DNA of 11,861 bases from an uncultured Neisseriaceae bacterium (GTDB lineage Bacteria; Pseudomonadota; Gammaproteobacteria; Burkholderiales; UBA11063): positions 1 to 11,861 of the forward strand of contig CALFYC010000150.1 in the NCBI GenBank assembly GCA_937952895.1, written 5' to 3'. Below are positions 1 through 7,669 of the stretch, piece after piece. Position 1 is the first letter of the stretch; each line of letters opens with the position of its first letter. Position numbers and translations under genes: made by a program. Below the pieces are notes generated by a model. That model worked only from the letters and a program-made list of their open reading frames with translations, was not told where the DNA came from and made no database searches.

Positions 1-1
1 A

Positions 2-226
2 GTTGTAATACTTGAGGTTAACAACCAAGAAGAAAGAAAATACTTACAAGGAGTAGCGACTGAAGCTCAACTTGGAAAGAAAACTTATTCTTGTGCTTAT
101 GTTGAACCAACAAAATCAGGTAGTGGTATAAATGTTAAAACTGCTAATAATTTAGGCATAACTGGATTACATTTTACTAATCCAGATCAGCTTAGAATTG
201 ACCTGGATTTTTTGGGTTTACTTTAA
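2..226 (+). CDS. C-terminal fragment, possibly a HAD-superfamily hydrolase (5' end outside window)
   Basis: An open frame enters from the window edge and gives 74 residues before a TAA stop at 224-226. The last 35 or so residues (INVKTANNLGITGLHF, then TNPDQL and a hydrophobic LGLL end) resemble the C-terminus of HAD phosphatases, where an Asn-Val after the acidic motif IV is followed by an alanine-rich helix, a Gly-Ile/Met turn and a 'hF+++eqL' strand-helix. The acidic DD pair normally just before that Asn is not seen: the sequence reads SGSG. Either this is a divergent member or the gene is decayed. The upstream part of the fragment is not recognised. The assignment is inference from a short tail. 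Confidence 0.4.
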   Translation, partial: VVILEVNNQEERKYLQGVATEAQLGKKTYSCAYVEPTKSGSGINVKTANNLGITGLHFTNPDQLRIDLDFLGLL

Positions 227-233
227 TTTTTAA

Positions 234-491
234 TTAATCTATTGTTGAATCTGGTGTGCTAATTTTTAGCATACTTTCAAAGCTTTCAATATCATCTCTA
301 TCATCATCTATTATTGCATCATTTGAATTTATTATATTATCGTATATGGGGGTTTTTGGAGTAACATTATCAATTATCTTGCTTGAATCAGTGCTTAAGA
401 TAAATTCACTTAGTGGAGATGGTGGTTTATCGTAGAAAAGGATTACTATAAGCACTATTATGCTAACTAGAATGTATAAATATCTTATCAT
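234..491 (-). CDS. Small single-pass membrane protein with acidic tail, unknown function
   Basis: This 85-residue protein has an uncleaved-looking hydrophobic helix at residues 4-19 (YLYILVSIIVLIVILF) followed by DKPP and a polar, acidic, Ser/Asp/Ile-rich tail with a run of Asp and Glu around residues 62-70. The start is supported by a GGAG motif five bases upstream of the ATG (reading the minus strand) and by the clean TAA end. It lies downstream of the MFS gene on the same strand with a gap of about 158 bp, and its stop lies only 7 bp from that of the converging gene at 2-226. No family is recognised. It could be a small envelope-anchored protein, or a spurious frame in AT-rich DNA; the ribosome site and the typical membrane-anchor layout favour a real gene. 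Confidence 0.55.
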   Translation of the reverse strand: MIRYLYILVSIIVLIVILFYDKPPSPLSEFILSTDSSKIIDNVTPKTPIYDNIINSNDAIIDDDRDDIESFESMLKISTPDSTID

Positions 492-649
492 GACTACTCC
501 ATAATTTTAGCTAAATTTAAATGTGATTATTTTTATAGATAAGCTCAATTTTATGGTTAGTTTAGCAGATAAATTTTAAACTAATGTGCTATTAATTTAT
601 ACTAAAAATTTAGGATTATATTTATATATCTCTGAAGAAGTTACAGAAA

Positions 650-1873
650 CTAACTATTCTGAGTCTCTGGTTTAAGATATATGTAAAAAATTCCAGTTTG
701 TAAAGTAATTAAGATGGTAAAAAGTGCTGTTAAATTAATTAAGCCATTTATTTTAATATAGCTGATAATCCAAACACCAAATGCACTAATTAACATGATT
801 AGACATGTCATTAAAGAAACCGCAATTCCTGCATTATTGGGGAAAATTTTTAAGCCACGTGCTAAAACATTTGGGTAAATAAAACCTTGACTATAGCAAA
901 TAATTACAATTGGAATTAAAATAGTAAACATATTTAGTTTGAAATAAATGGTTAATAAATTTTGCAATATAGAGCTGATGATTAAAATAACAAATCCAAT
1001 CTGAGTTAAACTATGCAAATTTAATTTGTCCATAAAAAATCTGCTAGTTAGGGCACCTAATAAAAAAGCTAGACTAATTAATAAAGCAGTATTTCCAAAC
1101 GCTATTGGTGAATCATGCATGGTATTTTCAATAATAAATGGGCCAATTGTTGCATAAACAATTAGGATAGTTTTACTACAGCTATTGATTAAAATTGAAA
1201 CAATAAATGTTGAATTACGTAAAACAGTACTATACGCTAAAGTTACCCGCCTAAATGAGAAGGAATTAACTGTGACAATACTTTCTTTGAAGTAAAGAAC
1301 AAAGATTAATAAAAATGTAGTGCCAAATGCCAAATATGCTAGAAAGTTAGCTTGCCAGCCAAATTTGTATTGTAAAATTCCTCCAATAAAAGGTGCAATA
1401 ACAGGTCCAATCCCATAAGCAATAGATGTATATAAGAGTGCTACATTATATTTGTAGCTAGAAAAGGCATCAAGAATAATAGCTCTTGAACCAATAGATA
1501 CAACCGATACCATAACACCCTGAATGAAACGAATTACTATGAATTGTTCTATACTTTGGCAATATATGATGGCGATATTTGCTAAATTAAAGCCGAGTAA
1601 CCCCAAAATAATAATTTTCTTACGCCCATAGATATCAATTAAAATGCCAAAGATCAGACAACCAATTGCAAAGCCTGCAAAAAACGTAGTAATTGTATTT
1701 TCAACTAAAAATATTGAAGTGGAATAGTAATTAGCAATTGAAGGCATTGATGGGACATACAGATCAGGGGCAATGCCAGATAGAAAGTTAAGTAATGGCG
1801 CAATGACAATTAAAAGTTTTAAATATGTTTTGCCATCTACATTAATAACACTATTTTTAATATAATTTTTCAT
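650..1873 (-). CDS. MFS transporter, Bcr/CflA-like drug or metabolite exporter
   Basis: This 407-residue protein is almost wholly hydrophobic, with about 12 membrane segments, the usual length for 12-TM major facilitator transporters. Family marks visible: DLYVPSMPSI at 37-46, the periplasmic entry motif typical of the Bcr/CflA branch ('D.Y.P.lP.i'); GILIDIYGRKK at 76-86, the MFS motif A loop between TM2 and TM3; RFIQG at 115-119 in TM4; and GIGPVIAPFIGGIL at 154-167, the glycine/proline-rich TM5 motif C of proton antiporters. It probably exports a small molecule across the inner membrane in exchange for protons; the substrate cannot be read from sequence. It is divergent from trpR with 153 bp between the starts, so a link to aromatic amino acid export is possible but unproven. 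No ribosome site is seen before the ATG (see promoter entry). Confidence 0.85.
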   Translation of the reverse strand: MKNYIKNSVINVDGKTYLKLLIVIAPLLNFLSGIAPDLYVPSMPSIANYYSTSIFLVENTITTFFAGFAIGCLIFGILIDIYGRKKIIILGLLGFNLANIAIIYCQSIEQFIVIRFIQGVMVSVVSIGSRAIILDAFSSYKYNVALLYTSIAYGIGPVIAPFIGGILQYKFGWQANFLAYLAFGTTFLLIFVLYFKESIVTVNSFSFRRVTLAYSTVLRNSTFIVSILINSCSKTILIVYATIGPFIIENTMHDSPIAFGNTALLISLAFLLGALTSRFFMDKLNLHSLTQIGFVILIISSILQNLLTIYFKLNMFTILIPIVIICYSQGFIYPNVLARGLKIFPNNAGIAVSLMTCLIMLISAFGVWIISYIKINGLINLTALFTILITLQTGIFYIYLKPETQNS

Positions 1874-1882
1874 GATTTAGTA

Positions 1883-1888
1883 ATTATA
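1883..1888 (-). promoter_or_regulatory. Extended -10 promoter box for the MFS gene
   Basis: On the minus strand, TATAAT preceded by TGC (extended -10, TGnTATAAT) ends 9 bases before the ATG of the MFS gene. No good -35 is seen at 16-18 bp. Transcription would begin within a few bases of the ATG, so the message may be nearly leaderless. Confidence 0.45.
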
Positions 1889-1961
1889 GCATAAAGAGTC
1901 TATTTTATGTTATGAGATAAGCTATTCTAGCTGTTGGCCGATAAAATTTTAAAAAATATTA

Positions 1962-1991
1962 TTGACAGATTGTCTTGTAATGATGTATCAT
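1962..1991 (+). promoter_or_regulatory. trp operon promoter
   Basis: A perfect -35 hexamer TTGACA lies at 1962-1967, followed after 18 bp by TATCAT at 1986-1991 as -10 (GTATCA with 17 bp is the alternative). The start of transcription would be near 1998, leaving a leader of about 30 nt before the trpR ATG. That is too short for a leader peptide and alternative hairpins, so attenuation is not expected here. The -10 box lies inside the palindrome described separately. Confidence 0.65.
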
Positions 1992-1994
1992 TAC
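1977..1994 (+). promoter_or_regulatory. Probable TrpR operator (18-bp palindrome over the -10 box)
   Basis: GTAATGATGTATCATTAC has perfect 8-bp arms around a 2-bp centre. It covers the -10 element of the only visible promoter upstream of trpR. The E. coli trp operator is also an 18-bp dyad that begins GTA/GNA and ends TAC/TNC and overlaps the -10 region, but with CTAG cores. Here the half-site core is ATGAT. That the palindrome exists is seen directly; that TrpR binds it is inference from its place and size. Confidence 0.6.
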
Positions 1995-2026
1995 GTAATA
2001 ACAAAAGTGGTAAAAGGTAATCTATA

Positions 2027-2305
2027 ATGTTAAATAAAACAGATATTTTCTACGAATTTTTAGATGACTGCTATTTTGCTGCAGAAAAAAAGCAATTACA
2101 AATTTTTTTTGACATATTGTTAACTACATCAGAAAAAGTTGAATTAGTAAATCGCTTAAACATTGTTCATGAATTATTGGAAGCTAAAAAAACGCAGCGT
2201 GAAATTGCTAAAGATCTTAAAGTTAGTATTGCTAATGTAAGTAGGGGGTCAAATGCGCTTAAAGCAATTGATATTGATTTAAAGAGGATTTTTAAGAAAA
2301 AATGA
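2027..2305 (+). CDS. trpR: Trp operon repressor TrpR
   Basis: This 92-residue protein aligns over nearly its full length with TrpR, a dimeric all-helical repressor that binds operator DNA when loaded with L-tryptophan. The helix-turn-helix is at about 56-79 (TQREIAKDLKVSIANVSRGS followed by NALK), matching E. coli SQREL...ITRGSNSLK. By alignment, the residues that hold tryptophan in E. coli (Thr44, Arg54, Arg84) correspond to Thr33, Arg43 and Arg73, all kept, so co-repressor binding should be intact. AAAAGG lies 9 nt before the ATG. Being the first gene of the operon it controls, as in chlamydial trpR-led operons, it should repress its own synthesis. Its TGA stop overlaps the first ATG of trpE by four bases. 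Confidence 0.92.
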   Translation: MLNKTDIFYEFLDDCYFAAEKKQLQIFFDILLTTSEKVELVNRLNIVHELLEAKKTQREIAKDLKVSIANVSRGSNALKAIDIDLKRIFKKK

Positions 2306-3681
2306 GTAAGGTAATCATGAAAAATAAATTACTTGATCCAAACTTTGCACCAGAAATATTTAACCAAAAGCCAAAATATATAGTTAAAGAAATGCACTAT
2401 GATCAATTAACTCCAATTTTAGCTTATAGTGCTATAGGTGGTGTTGGTTCATGTATGATTGAATCGGCCTATGATGAAGGATATGGTAATTATTCGTTTA
2501 TTGGCATTAATCCAATTGCAACATTTATTGCTAATGGTAATACAATCGAGATTACCGCGAACGGTAAAAAAATATGTATAGAAGATAATCCATATGAAGT
2601 ATTAGAAAATTTTCGACAAAATCAACGTGTCTTTGGATTTATGGCTTATGACACAGTTCGTTTAAAAGAAAAATTACCTGATCGGCATATCAGTCAACCA
2701 ACGCCAGATTTTTTATTTCACATTTATAAAACAGTAATTAAATTTGAACATAAATTGCAGAAGGTTACATTTAAACATATTGGAACTGAAAAAGAATTAG
2801 CTATTGTAATTGATAGAGTATTTAATAAGCCGGGCAAAATAAGCCAGTTAAATAAAGCCAAAGAAGTAGCAATAAAGGCTGATATAAGTGATAAAGAATA
2901 TGCCAATATGGTAATAAAAGCACAAGAATATATTAAAGCTGGAGATATTTTCCAAGTGGTTTTATCAAGGGTATTTAGAGCAGAAAATCATGCCTTACCT
3001 TTTGATATCTATCGCGCATTACGTAAACTAAACCCAACACCATATTTATCCTTCTTTGAAGAAAAAGATTTTGCCATTGCTTCAGCTTCACCAGAATTAT
3101 TAGTTGGGGTTAAAAATAAAATGGTAGAAACAATTCCTATTGCTGGAACTTGTAAAAAAGATGATGATATTAATCAATTATTGGCTGACCCCAAAGAAAC
3201 AGCAGAACATATTATGTTAGTTGATTTGGCTAGAAATGATGTTGGTTCAATTGCAACACCTGGAAGTGTAAAAGTATCAGAATTTAAAACTGTAAAAAAT
3301 TATGCACATTTAAATCATATTGTTTCACGTGTGGTGGGTGAATTAGATAAGCAATATACTTCATTAAATGCGTTAAAAGCAATCCTACCAGCTGGAACTT
3401 TATCTGGGGCACCTAAAATTCGTGCTATGGAAATTATCGATGAATTAGAAAATTCAAGACGTGGTCTATATGGAGGTTCAATTTTAACTATTGATGAAGA
3501 TGGAAATTTAACTAGTTCAATTACAATTCGAACTGCTTTAATTTATGGTAAAACTGTTGAAATTAGGACTGGTGCTGGTATTGTATTAGATTCTAATCCA
3601 GAAAAAGAAGCAATGGAAACTAGTTTAAAGGCACAAGGTGTAGTTGCTGCGCTCAAATTAGCTCAAGGAGCAGAATCATGA
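2302..3681 (+). CDS. trpE: Anthranilate synthase component I (TrpE)
   Basis: TrpE turns chorismate plus ammonia (passed on by TrpG) into anthranilate and pyruvate. The 459 residues are within family range. Visible marks: MIESA at 52-56, equivalent to the LLES motif that binds feedback tryptophan; DIFQVVLSR at 215-223; NPTPYL at 244-249; ASPELLV at 262-268; PIAGT at 279-283; LVDLARND at 306-313; the catalytic-region His339 in NHIVS; PAGTLSGAPK at 363-372; GAGIVLDS at 424-431. After PIAGT the usual R-x-R-G is replaced by CKKDDD, a mild departure. Start choice: ATG at 2302 overlaps trpR by four bases, but an in-frame ATG at 2317 (residue 6) has TAAGG five bases upstream and may be the true start. 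The immediate trpG neighbour argues for TrpE over PabB. Confidence 0.95.
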   Translation: MSKVIMKNKLLDPNFAPEIFNQKPKYIVKEMHYDQLTPILAYSAIGGVGSCMIESAYDEGYGNYSFIGINPIATFIANGNTIEITANGKKICIEDNPYEVLENFRQNQRVFGFMAYDTVRLKEKLPDRHISQPTPDFLFHIYKTVIKFEHKLQKVTFKHIGTEKELAIVIDRVFNKPGKISQLNKAKEVAIKADISDKEYANMVIKAQEYIKAGDIFQVVLSRVFRAENHALPFDIYRALRKLNPTPYLSFFEEKDFAIASASPELLVGVKNKMVETIPIAGTCKKDDDINQLLADPKETAEHIMLVDLARNDVGSIATPGSVKVSEFKTVKNYAHLNHIVSRVVGELDKQYTSLNALKAILPAGTLSGAPKIRAMEIIDELENSRRGLYGGSILTIDEDGNLTSSITIRTALIYGKTVEIRTGAGIVLDSNPEKEAMETSLKAQGVVAALKLAQGAES

Positions 3682-4250
3682 TTTTAATTATTGATAATTA
3701 TGATAGTTTTACCTACAATTTATACCAAGCATTAGCTGTATTAACCTCTAAAGTTAAGGTTATTCGAAATGATAAAATTAGTATTAGTGAAATTAAAACA
3801 TTAAAACCAACAGGAATTATTTTGTCACCAGGGCCTGGAATTCCAGAAAATTCAGGAATTTGCATTGAAGTAATTAAAAAATTAGGTGCCAAAATCCCAA
3901 TTTTAGGTGTATGTCTTGGACATCAGGCAATTGGTGTGGCATTTGGCGGCAAAGTAAGTCGTGCACCAGAAGTATTACATGGGAAGGATAGCCTAATCTT
4001 TCATAATCGTGGTAAATTATTTAAGCAAATGCACTTGCCATTTAAAGCTGCACGTTATCATTCATTAATTGTAGAAAAAAATAATTTTCCCGAAGATTTG
4101 ATAATTGAAGCTGAAGACAATAAAGGTAATATTATGGCATTATCTCATCGCAAATATCCAATTTATGGGGTTCAATTCCATCCAGAATCAATTTTAACTC
4201 CTGAAGGTGTGCAATTACTTAAAAATTTTTTGGAATTCTGTAATGTTTAA
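3678..4250 (+). CDS. trpG: Anthranilate synthase component II, glutamine amidotransferase (TrpG)
   Basis: This 190-residue class I glutamine amidotransferase releases ammonia from glutamine for TrpE. Marks: IDNYDSFTYNL at 5-15; LSPGPGIP at 49-56 (oxyanion region); the nucleophile Cys79 within GVCLGHQ; His168 and Glu170 in VQFHPES, which complete the triad. It is a free-standing subunit of normal length, not fused to TrpD or TrpE. Its ATG overlaps the trpE TGA (ATGA), the classic arrangement for coupled translation of the two subunits in equal amounts. A PabA role (shared with folate synthesis) is possible in organisms with a single such gene; this cannot be judged from the window. Confidence 0.95.
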   Translation: MILIIDNYDSFTYNLYQALAVLTSKVKVIRNDKISISEIKTLKPTGIILSPGPGIPENSGICIEVIKKLGAKIPILGVCLGHQAIGVAFGGKVSRAPEVLHGKDSLIFHNRGKLFKQMHLPFKAARYHSLIVEKNNFPEDLIIEAEDNKGNIMALSHRKYPIYGVQFHPESILTPEGVQLLKNFLEFCNV

Positions 4251-5949
4251 TATTAATAAAGTTATTCATAAATTACAATCAGGTCAATCTCTCAGTTTAG
4301 ATGAAAGTTATCAATCTGGATTAGCAATTTTTAATGATGCTAATGATTCTGATATTGAAACTTATCTACGTTTATTAAGTAAAAAAGGTGAAACTGTTGA
4401 TGAACTTTTGGGAATGATTAAAGCAGTTAAAGAAAGATCAGTTCAATTAGAGATAGATTTTCCAATTGTTGATATTGTTGGAACTGGAGGAGATAATTCA
4501 GGAACATTGAATATTTCAACAGCTTCGGCATTATTAGTTGCAGCATTAGGTGTGCCAGTTATTAAACACGGTAATCGTTCTGTATCATCCAAATGTGGTT
4601 CAGCAGATGTATTAGAAAAACTAGGTTATAAATTAGATAGTACTCAAGAAGACATTCTTACAGAAATAAAGCAAAATAATTTTGCTTTTTGTTTTGCTCA
4701 ACAATATTATCCACTATTTGCTAAAGTTAAATTAGTACGTAAAAAAATTCAAGAGCCAACAATCTTTAATTTAATTGGACCATTACTAAATCCAGCTGGA
4801 ATTAAGCATATGGTATTGGGAGTATATGATCCAAATAAAGTTATCTTAATTGCAAAAACGTTATTAGCGTTAGGAACAGAAAAATCATTGGTTTTTCATG
4901 GTAATGGACTTGATGAATTAAGTTGTCTTGGCGTAATAGATGCTATTTTAGTTACGCCAAGTGGAGTTGCTCCATTTAAGATTGATCCGCAAAGTTTGGG
5001 TTTAAAGCCATGTGTAATTGAGGATTTAAAAGGTGATGACAGTATATACAATACAGTAATCCTTTATAAAGCTTTATCTGGTGAAGTTATGCCATTTACT
5101 GATACACTTTTATTAAATGTAGCAGTAGCTATATTCATTTATGGCAAAACTCATGATTTAATTTCCGGTATTAAGCTTGCACGTGAACGTTTAATAAAAG
5201 GGAACATTCTAAAATCAAATCGTCTTTTAGATATTATCGCTCGTAAAATGCCATTATTAACTAAACGAAAAAGTTTAAAGAAAGCAATCTTGGCTAAAAA
5301 TGGCAAAGCGATTATTGGCGAAATTAAACGTGCATCACCTTCCCTTGGAAAGATAGCAGTAATTGATAATTTAGTTAAAAAAGCAGAAGAGTATATTAAA
5401 GCTGGAGTCAGTGGGATATCTATTTTAACCGATGAAGGTTTTGAAGGTTCAATTAATGATTTGCAAGAAGTTGCAAGTGCTTTAAAAGATACATCAATAC
5501 CAATTTTATGTAAAGATTTTATTTTCTCTGCGGCTCAAATTGCTAAAGCTTATGAAGCTGGCGCAGATGCCATTTTAATTATGATATCAGTGTTAGGAGA
5601 TAAAGCAGCAGAAATGGTTAGGATTGCGCATGCATTTGGTTTAGAAACCTTGGTTGAAGTGCATCATGAAAGTGAGTTACCGATAGCTTTAACTTCAGGT
5701 GGGGATTTAATTGGAATTAATCAACGTGATTTACGTGATTTTTCAATGCATCCAGAAGTATTTACTAAGTTGATTCGGCAAATTCCAGAATCTATGGTTA
5801 AAATTGCTGAATCTGGAATTAGTAGTGTAGAAGATGCAAATAAAGCTTATAAGCTTGGTTTTGATGGTATTTTAGTGGGGCAGGCATTGTCTACTCTAAA
5901 TGATCCGGTAGAATTTTTTAAAAATCTTGGGGTTGAAAATGTTAATTAA
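4243..5949 (+). CDS. trpDC: TrpD-TrpC fusion: anthranilate phosphoribosyltransferase / indole-3-glycerol phosphate synthase
   Basis: One frame of 568 residues carries two enzymes. Residues 1 to about 326 are TrpD (anthranilate plus PRPP to phosphoribosyl anthranilate): GTGGD at 80-84, NIST just after, KHGNRSVSSKCGSADV at 108-123, GPLLNPAG at 179-186. From about 327 on it is TrpC (ring closure to indole-3-glycerol phosphate): EIKRASPS at 360-367, LTDEGFEGS, CKDF at 423-426, VEVHHESEL, GINQRDL at 491-497 (usually GINNRDL), ESGIS at 523-527, and a GILVGQAL phosphate site. The TrpC N-terminal helix region looks shortened and serves as the joint. The ATG at 4243 is chosen because TrpD homology starts there; an upstream in-frame GTG at 4207 would only add 12 residues lying inside trpG. 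It overlaps trpG by 8 bases. TrpD and TrpC act either side of TrpF, so this fusion skips one step. Confidence 0.93.
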   Translation: MFNINKVIHKLQSGQSLSLDESYQSGLAIFNDANDSDIETYLRLLSKKGETVDELLGMIKAVKERSVQLEIDFPIVDIVGTGGDNSGTLNISTASALLVAALGVPVIKHGNRSVSSKCGSADVLEKLGYKLDSTQEDILTEIKQNNFAFCFAQQYYPLFAKVKLVRKKIQEPTIFNLIGPLLNPAGIKHMVLGVYDPNKVILIAKTLLALGTEKSLVFHGNGLDELSCLGVIDAILVTPSGVAPFKIDPQSLGLKPCVIEDLKGDDSIYNTVILYKALSGEVMPFTDTLLLNVAVAIFIYGKTHDLISGIKLARERLIKGNILKSNRLLDIIARKMPLLTKRKSLKKAILAKNGKAIIGEIKRASPSLGKIAVIDNLVKKAEEYIKAGVSGISILTDEGFEGSINDLQEVASALKDTSIPILCKDFIFSAAQIAKAYEAGADAILIMISVLGDKAAEMVRIAHAFGLETLVEVHHESELPIALTSGGDLIGINQRDLRDFSMHPEVFTKLIRQIPESMVKIAESGISSVEDANKAYKLGFDGILVGQALSTLNDPVEFFKNLGVENVN

Positions 5950-7669
5950 AATTTGTGGACTAAGAGATAAAGAAATTGCAAAAAAGGCGGCATTAGCTGG
6001 AGCTAATTATATTGGATTACTATTTTCCAAAGTTTCATCAAGAAATATTGAATTAGATTTAGCTAAAGAAATTACTCGAGCAGTCAGAGATGTAAATAGT
6101 GATGTGGTTGGTGTATTTGTTGATGAATCATTAGAGCAAATTAAGTATATAGTAAATGAATTACAATTAAAAATCATTCAATTACATGGTGATAAAGTAA
6201 GGCAGTTAGTAGATCAATTAGCTCCTAATTTACAGATAATTTATGTCTTAGATGGAAAAGAGTTCCCCAAAATATTAGATCCAAATAAGGATTTTTTAAT
6301 GTTTGAAAAAATTGCAATTAGGGATACACCTTTTCGTTATTTTATTGCGGGGGGGTTAAATAAAGATAATATTACGAAACGACTTAAAGAAGATCAACCA
6401 TATGGCGTAGATTTATCTAGTGGGGTGGAATCGAGTTTGGCGAATAAAGATATCAATAAAATTTATGAGTTTATAAAAATTGTGCGCCCAACGTATTATG
6501 GCCGATTTGGTGGGCAATATGCCCCTGAATTACTTATTACTCCATTAAAAGAATTAGAAGATGCTTATTTTTCTATTGGACAAACCGAAGAATTTCGCAA
6601 TGAATTTACTAATATTTTAAAAAATTATATAGGTAGACCAACGGCTCTTACTGAAGTAACTAATTTTGCTCGAGCAATTGGGGTTAACCGGATATTTTTA
6701 AAGCGTGAAGATTTATTACATACTGGAGCTCATAAAATCAATAATGCATTAGGTCAATGTTTATTGGCTAAAAAAATGGGTAAAACTAAAATTGTTGCTG
6801 AAACTGGAGCAGGGCAGCATGGTCTAGCTACCGCAACTGCTTGTGCTATGATGGGGCTTCAATGTTTAGTTTATATGGGTGAAATTGATATTCAAAGACA
6901 AATGCCTAATGTAGCTAAGATGAAACTATTAGGGGCCAAAGTAGTTCCAGTAACTAATGGTTCAGCCACGCTTAAAGATGCAGTAAATGAAGCTTTACGA
7001 TATTGGGCTGCTAATTATGAAGATACCCATTATTGTTTAGGATCAGCTCTTGGCCCATATCCATTCCCACAAATAGTTGCAGATTTTCAATCGATAATTG
7101 GAAAAGAAGCTAAAAAACAGTTTTTTGAAGCTACTGGATGTCACCCAGATTACGTTATAGCATGTGTTGGTGGTGGATCTAATTCAATTGGAATTTTTTC
7201 CGCTTACTTAGACGAAAAAGATGTGAAATTAATTGGTGTTGAAGCAGGTGGTATAGGTTCTGGGCTAGGTAATAACGCAGCAAGATTTAGTGAAGGGATT
7301 CCTGGAATTTTACATGGCACATATAGTTATGTATTACAAAATAAAGATGGTCAAATTGCGGAGACTCACTCAATTTCAGCGGGGCTTGATTATCCATCTG
7401 TTGGACCACAACATGCAGATTTATATACTAGGGGTTTAGCTAAGTATGAATCCGCAACTGATGAAGAAGCTCTCAATGCATTTTTATTATTATCTAAAAC
7501 GGAAGGGATTATTCCGGCACTTGAATCAGCTCATGCCTTAGGTTATCTGATGCAAATAGCGAAAAATTTAGAACCTGATGCTAAAATATTAGTAAATTTA
7601 TCTGGACGTGGAGATAAAGATTTACCAAGTTTATTAAATAAGGAATTAAAACATGTCACGCATAGCTAG
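5939..7669 (+). CDS. trpFB: TrpF-TrpB fusion: phosphoribosylanthranilate isomerase / tryptophan synthase beta
   Basis: One frame of 576 residues. Residues 1 to about 183 are TrpF: KICGL with the catalytic Cys6, VGVFVDE at 57-63, QLHGD at 81-85, IAGGL at 136-140, VDLSSGVE at 157-164. The strand that should carry the general-acid Asp plus the GGTG loop reads FLMFEKIAIRDTPF (119-132), so the Asp appears replaced by Glu123 and the glycine loop is missing. From about 184 it is TrpB, joined without a linker (YYGRFGGQYAPE): PLP lysine Lys266 in HTGAHKINNA, ETGAGQHG at 288-295, GGGSN at 411-415, EGIIPALES at 522-530, NLSGRGDK at 553-560. TrpB condenses indole with serine. All key TrpB residues are present. 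The ATG at 5939 fits the TrpF N-terminus and overlaps trpDC by 11 bases; the in-frame TTG at 5927 is unlikely. Confidence 0.93.
   Translation: MLIKICGLRDKEIAKKAALAGANYIGLLFSKVSSRNIELDLAKEITRAVRDVNSDVVGVFVDESLEQIKYIVNELQLKIIQLHGDKVRQLVDQLAPNLQIIYVLDGKEFPKILDPNKDFLMFEKIAIRDTPFRYFIAGGLNKDNITKRLKEDQPYGVDLSSGVESSLANKDINKIYEFIKIVRPTYYGRFGGQYAPELLITPLKELEDAYFSIGQTEEFRNEFTNILKNYIGRPTALTEVTNFARAIGVNRIFLKREDLLHTGAHKINNALGQCLLAKKMGKTKIVAETGAGQHGLATATACAMMGLQCLVYMGEIDIQRQMPNVAKMKLLGAKVVPVTNGSATLKDAVNEALRYWAANYEDTHYCLGSALGPYPFPQIVADFQSIIGKEAKKQFFEATGCHPDYVIACVGGGSNSIGIFSAYLDEKDVKLIGVEAGGIGSGLGNNAARFSEGIPGILHGTYSYVLQNKDGQIAETHSISAGLDYPSVGPQHADLYTRGLAKYESATDEEALNAFLLLSKTEGIIPALESAHALGYLMQIAKNLEPDAKILVNLSGRGDKDLPSLLNKELKHVTHS

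Noticed and set aside
1995..2026. Trp attenuator or leader peptide
   Set aside because: The leader is about 30 nt with no Trp-codon run and no alternative stems.
4207..4242. Upstream GTG start for the TrpD-TrpC fusion, and likewise TTG 5927 for TrpF-TrpB
   Set aside because: The added residues lie in the end of the preceding gene and match nothing in TrpD or TrpF, while the ATGs at 4243 and 5939 fit the family N-termini.
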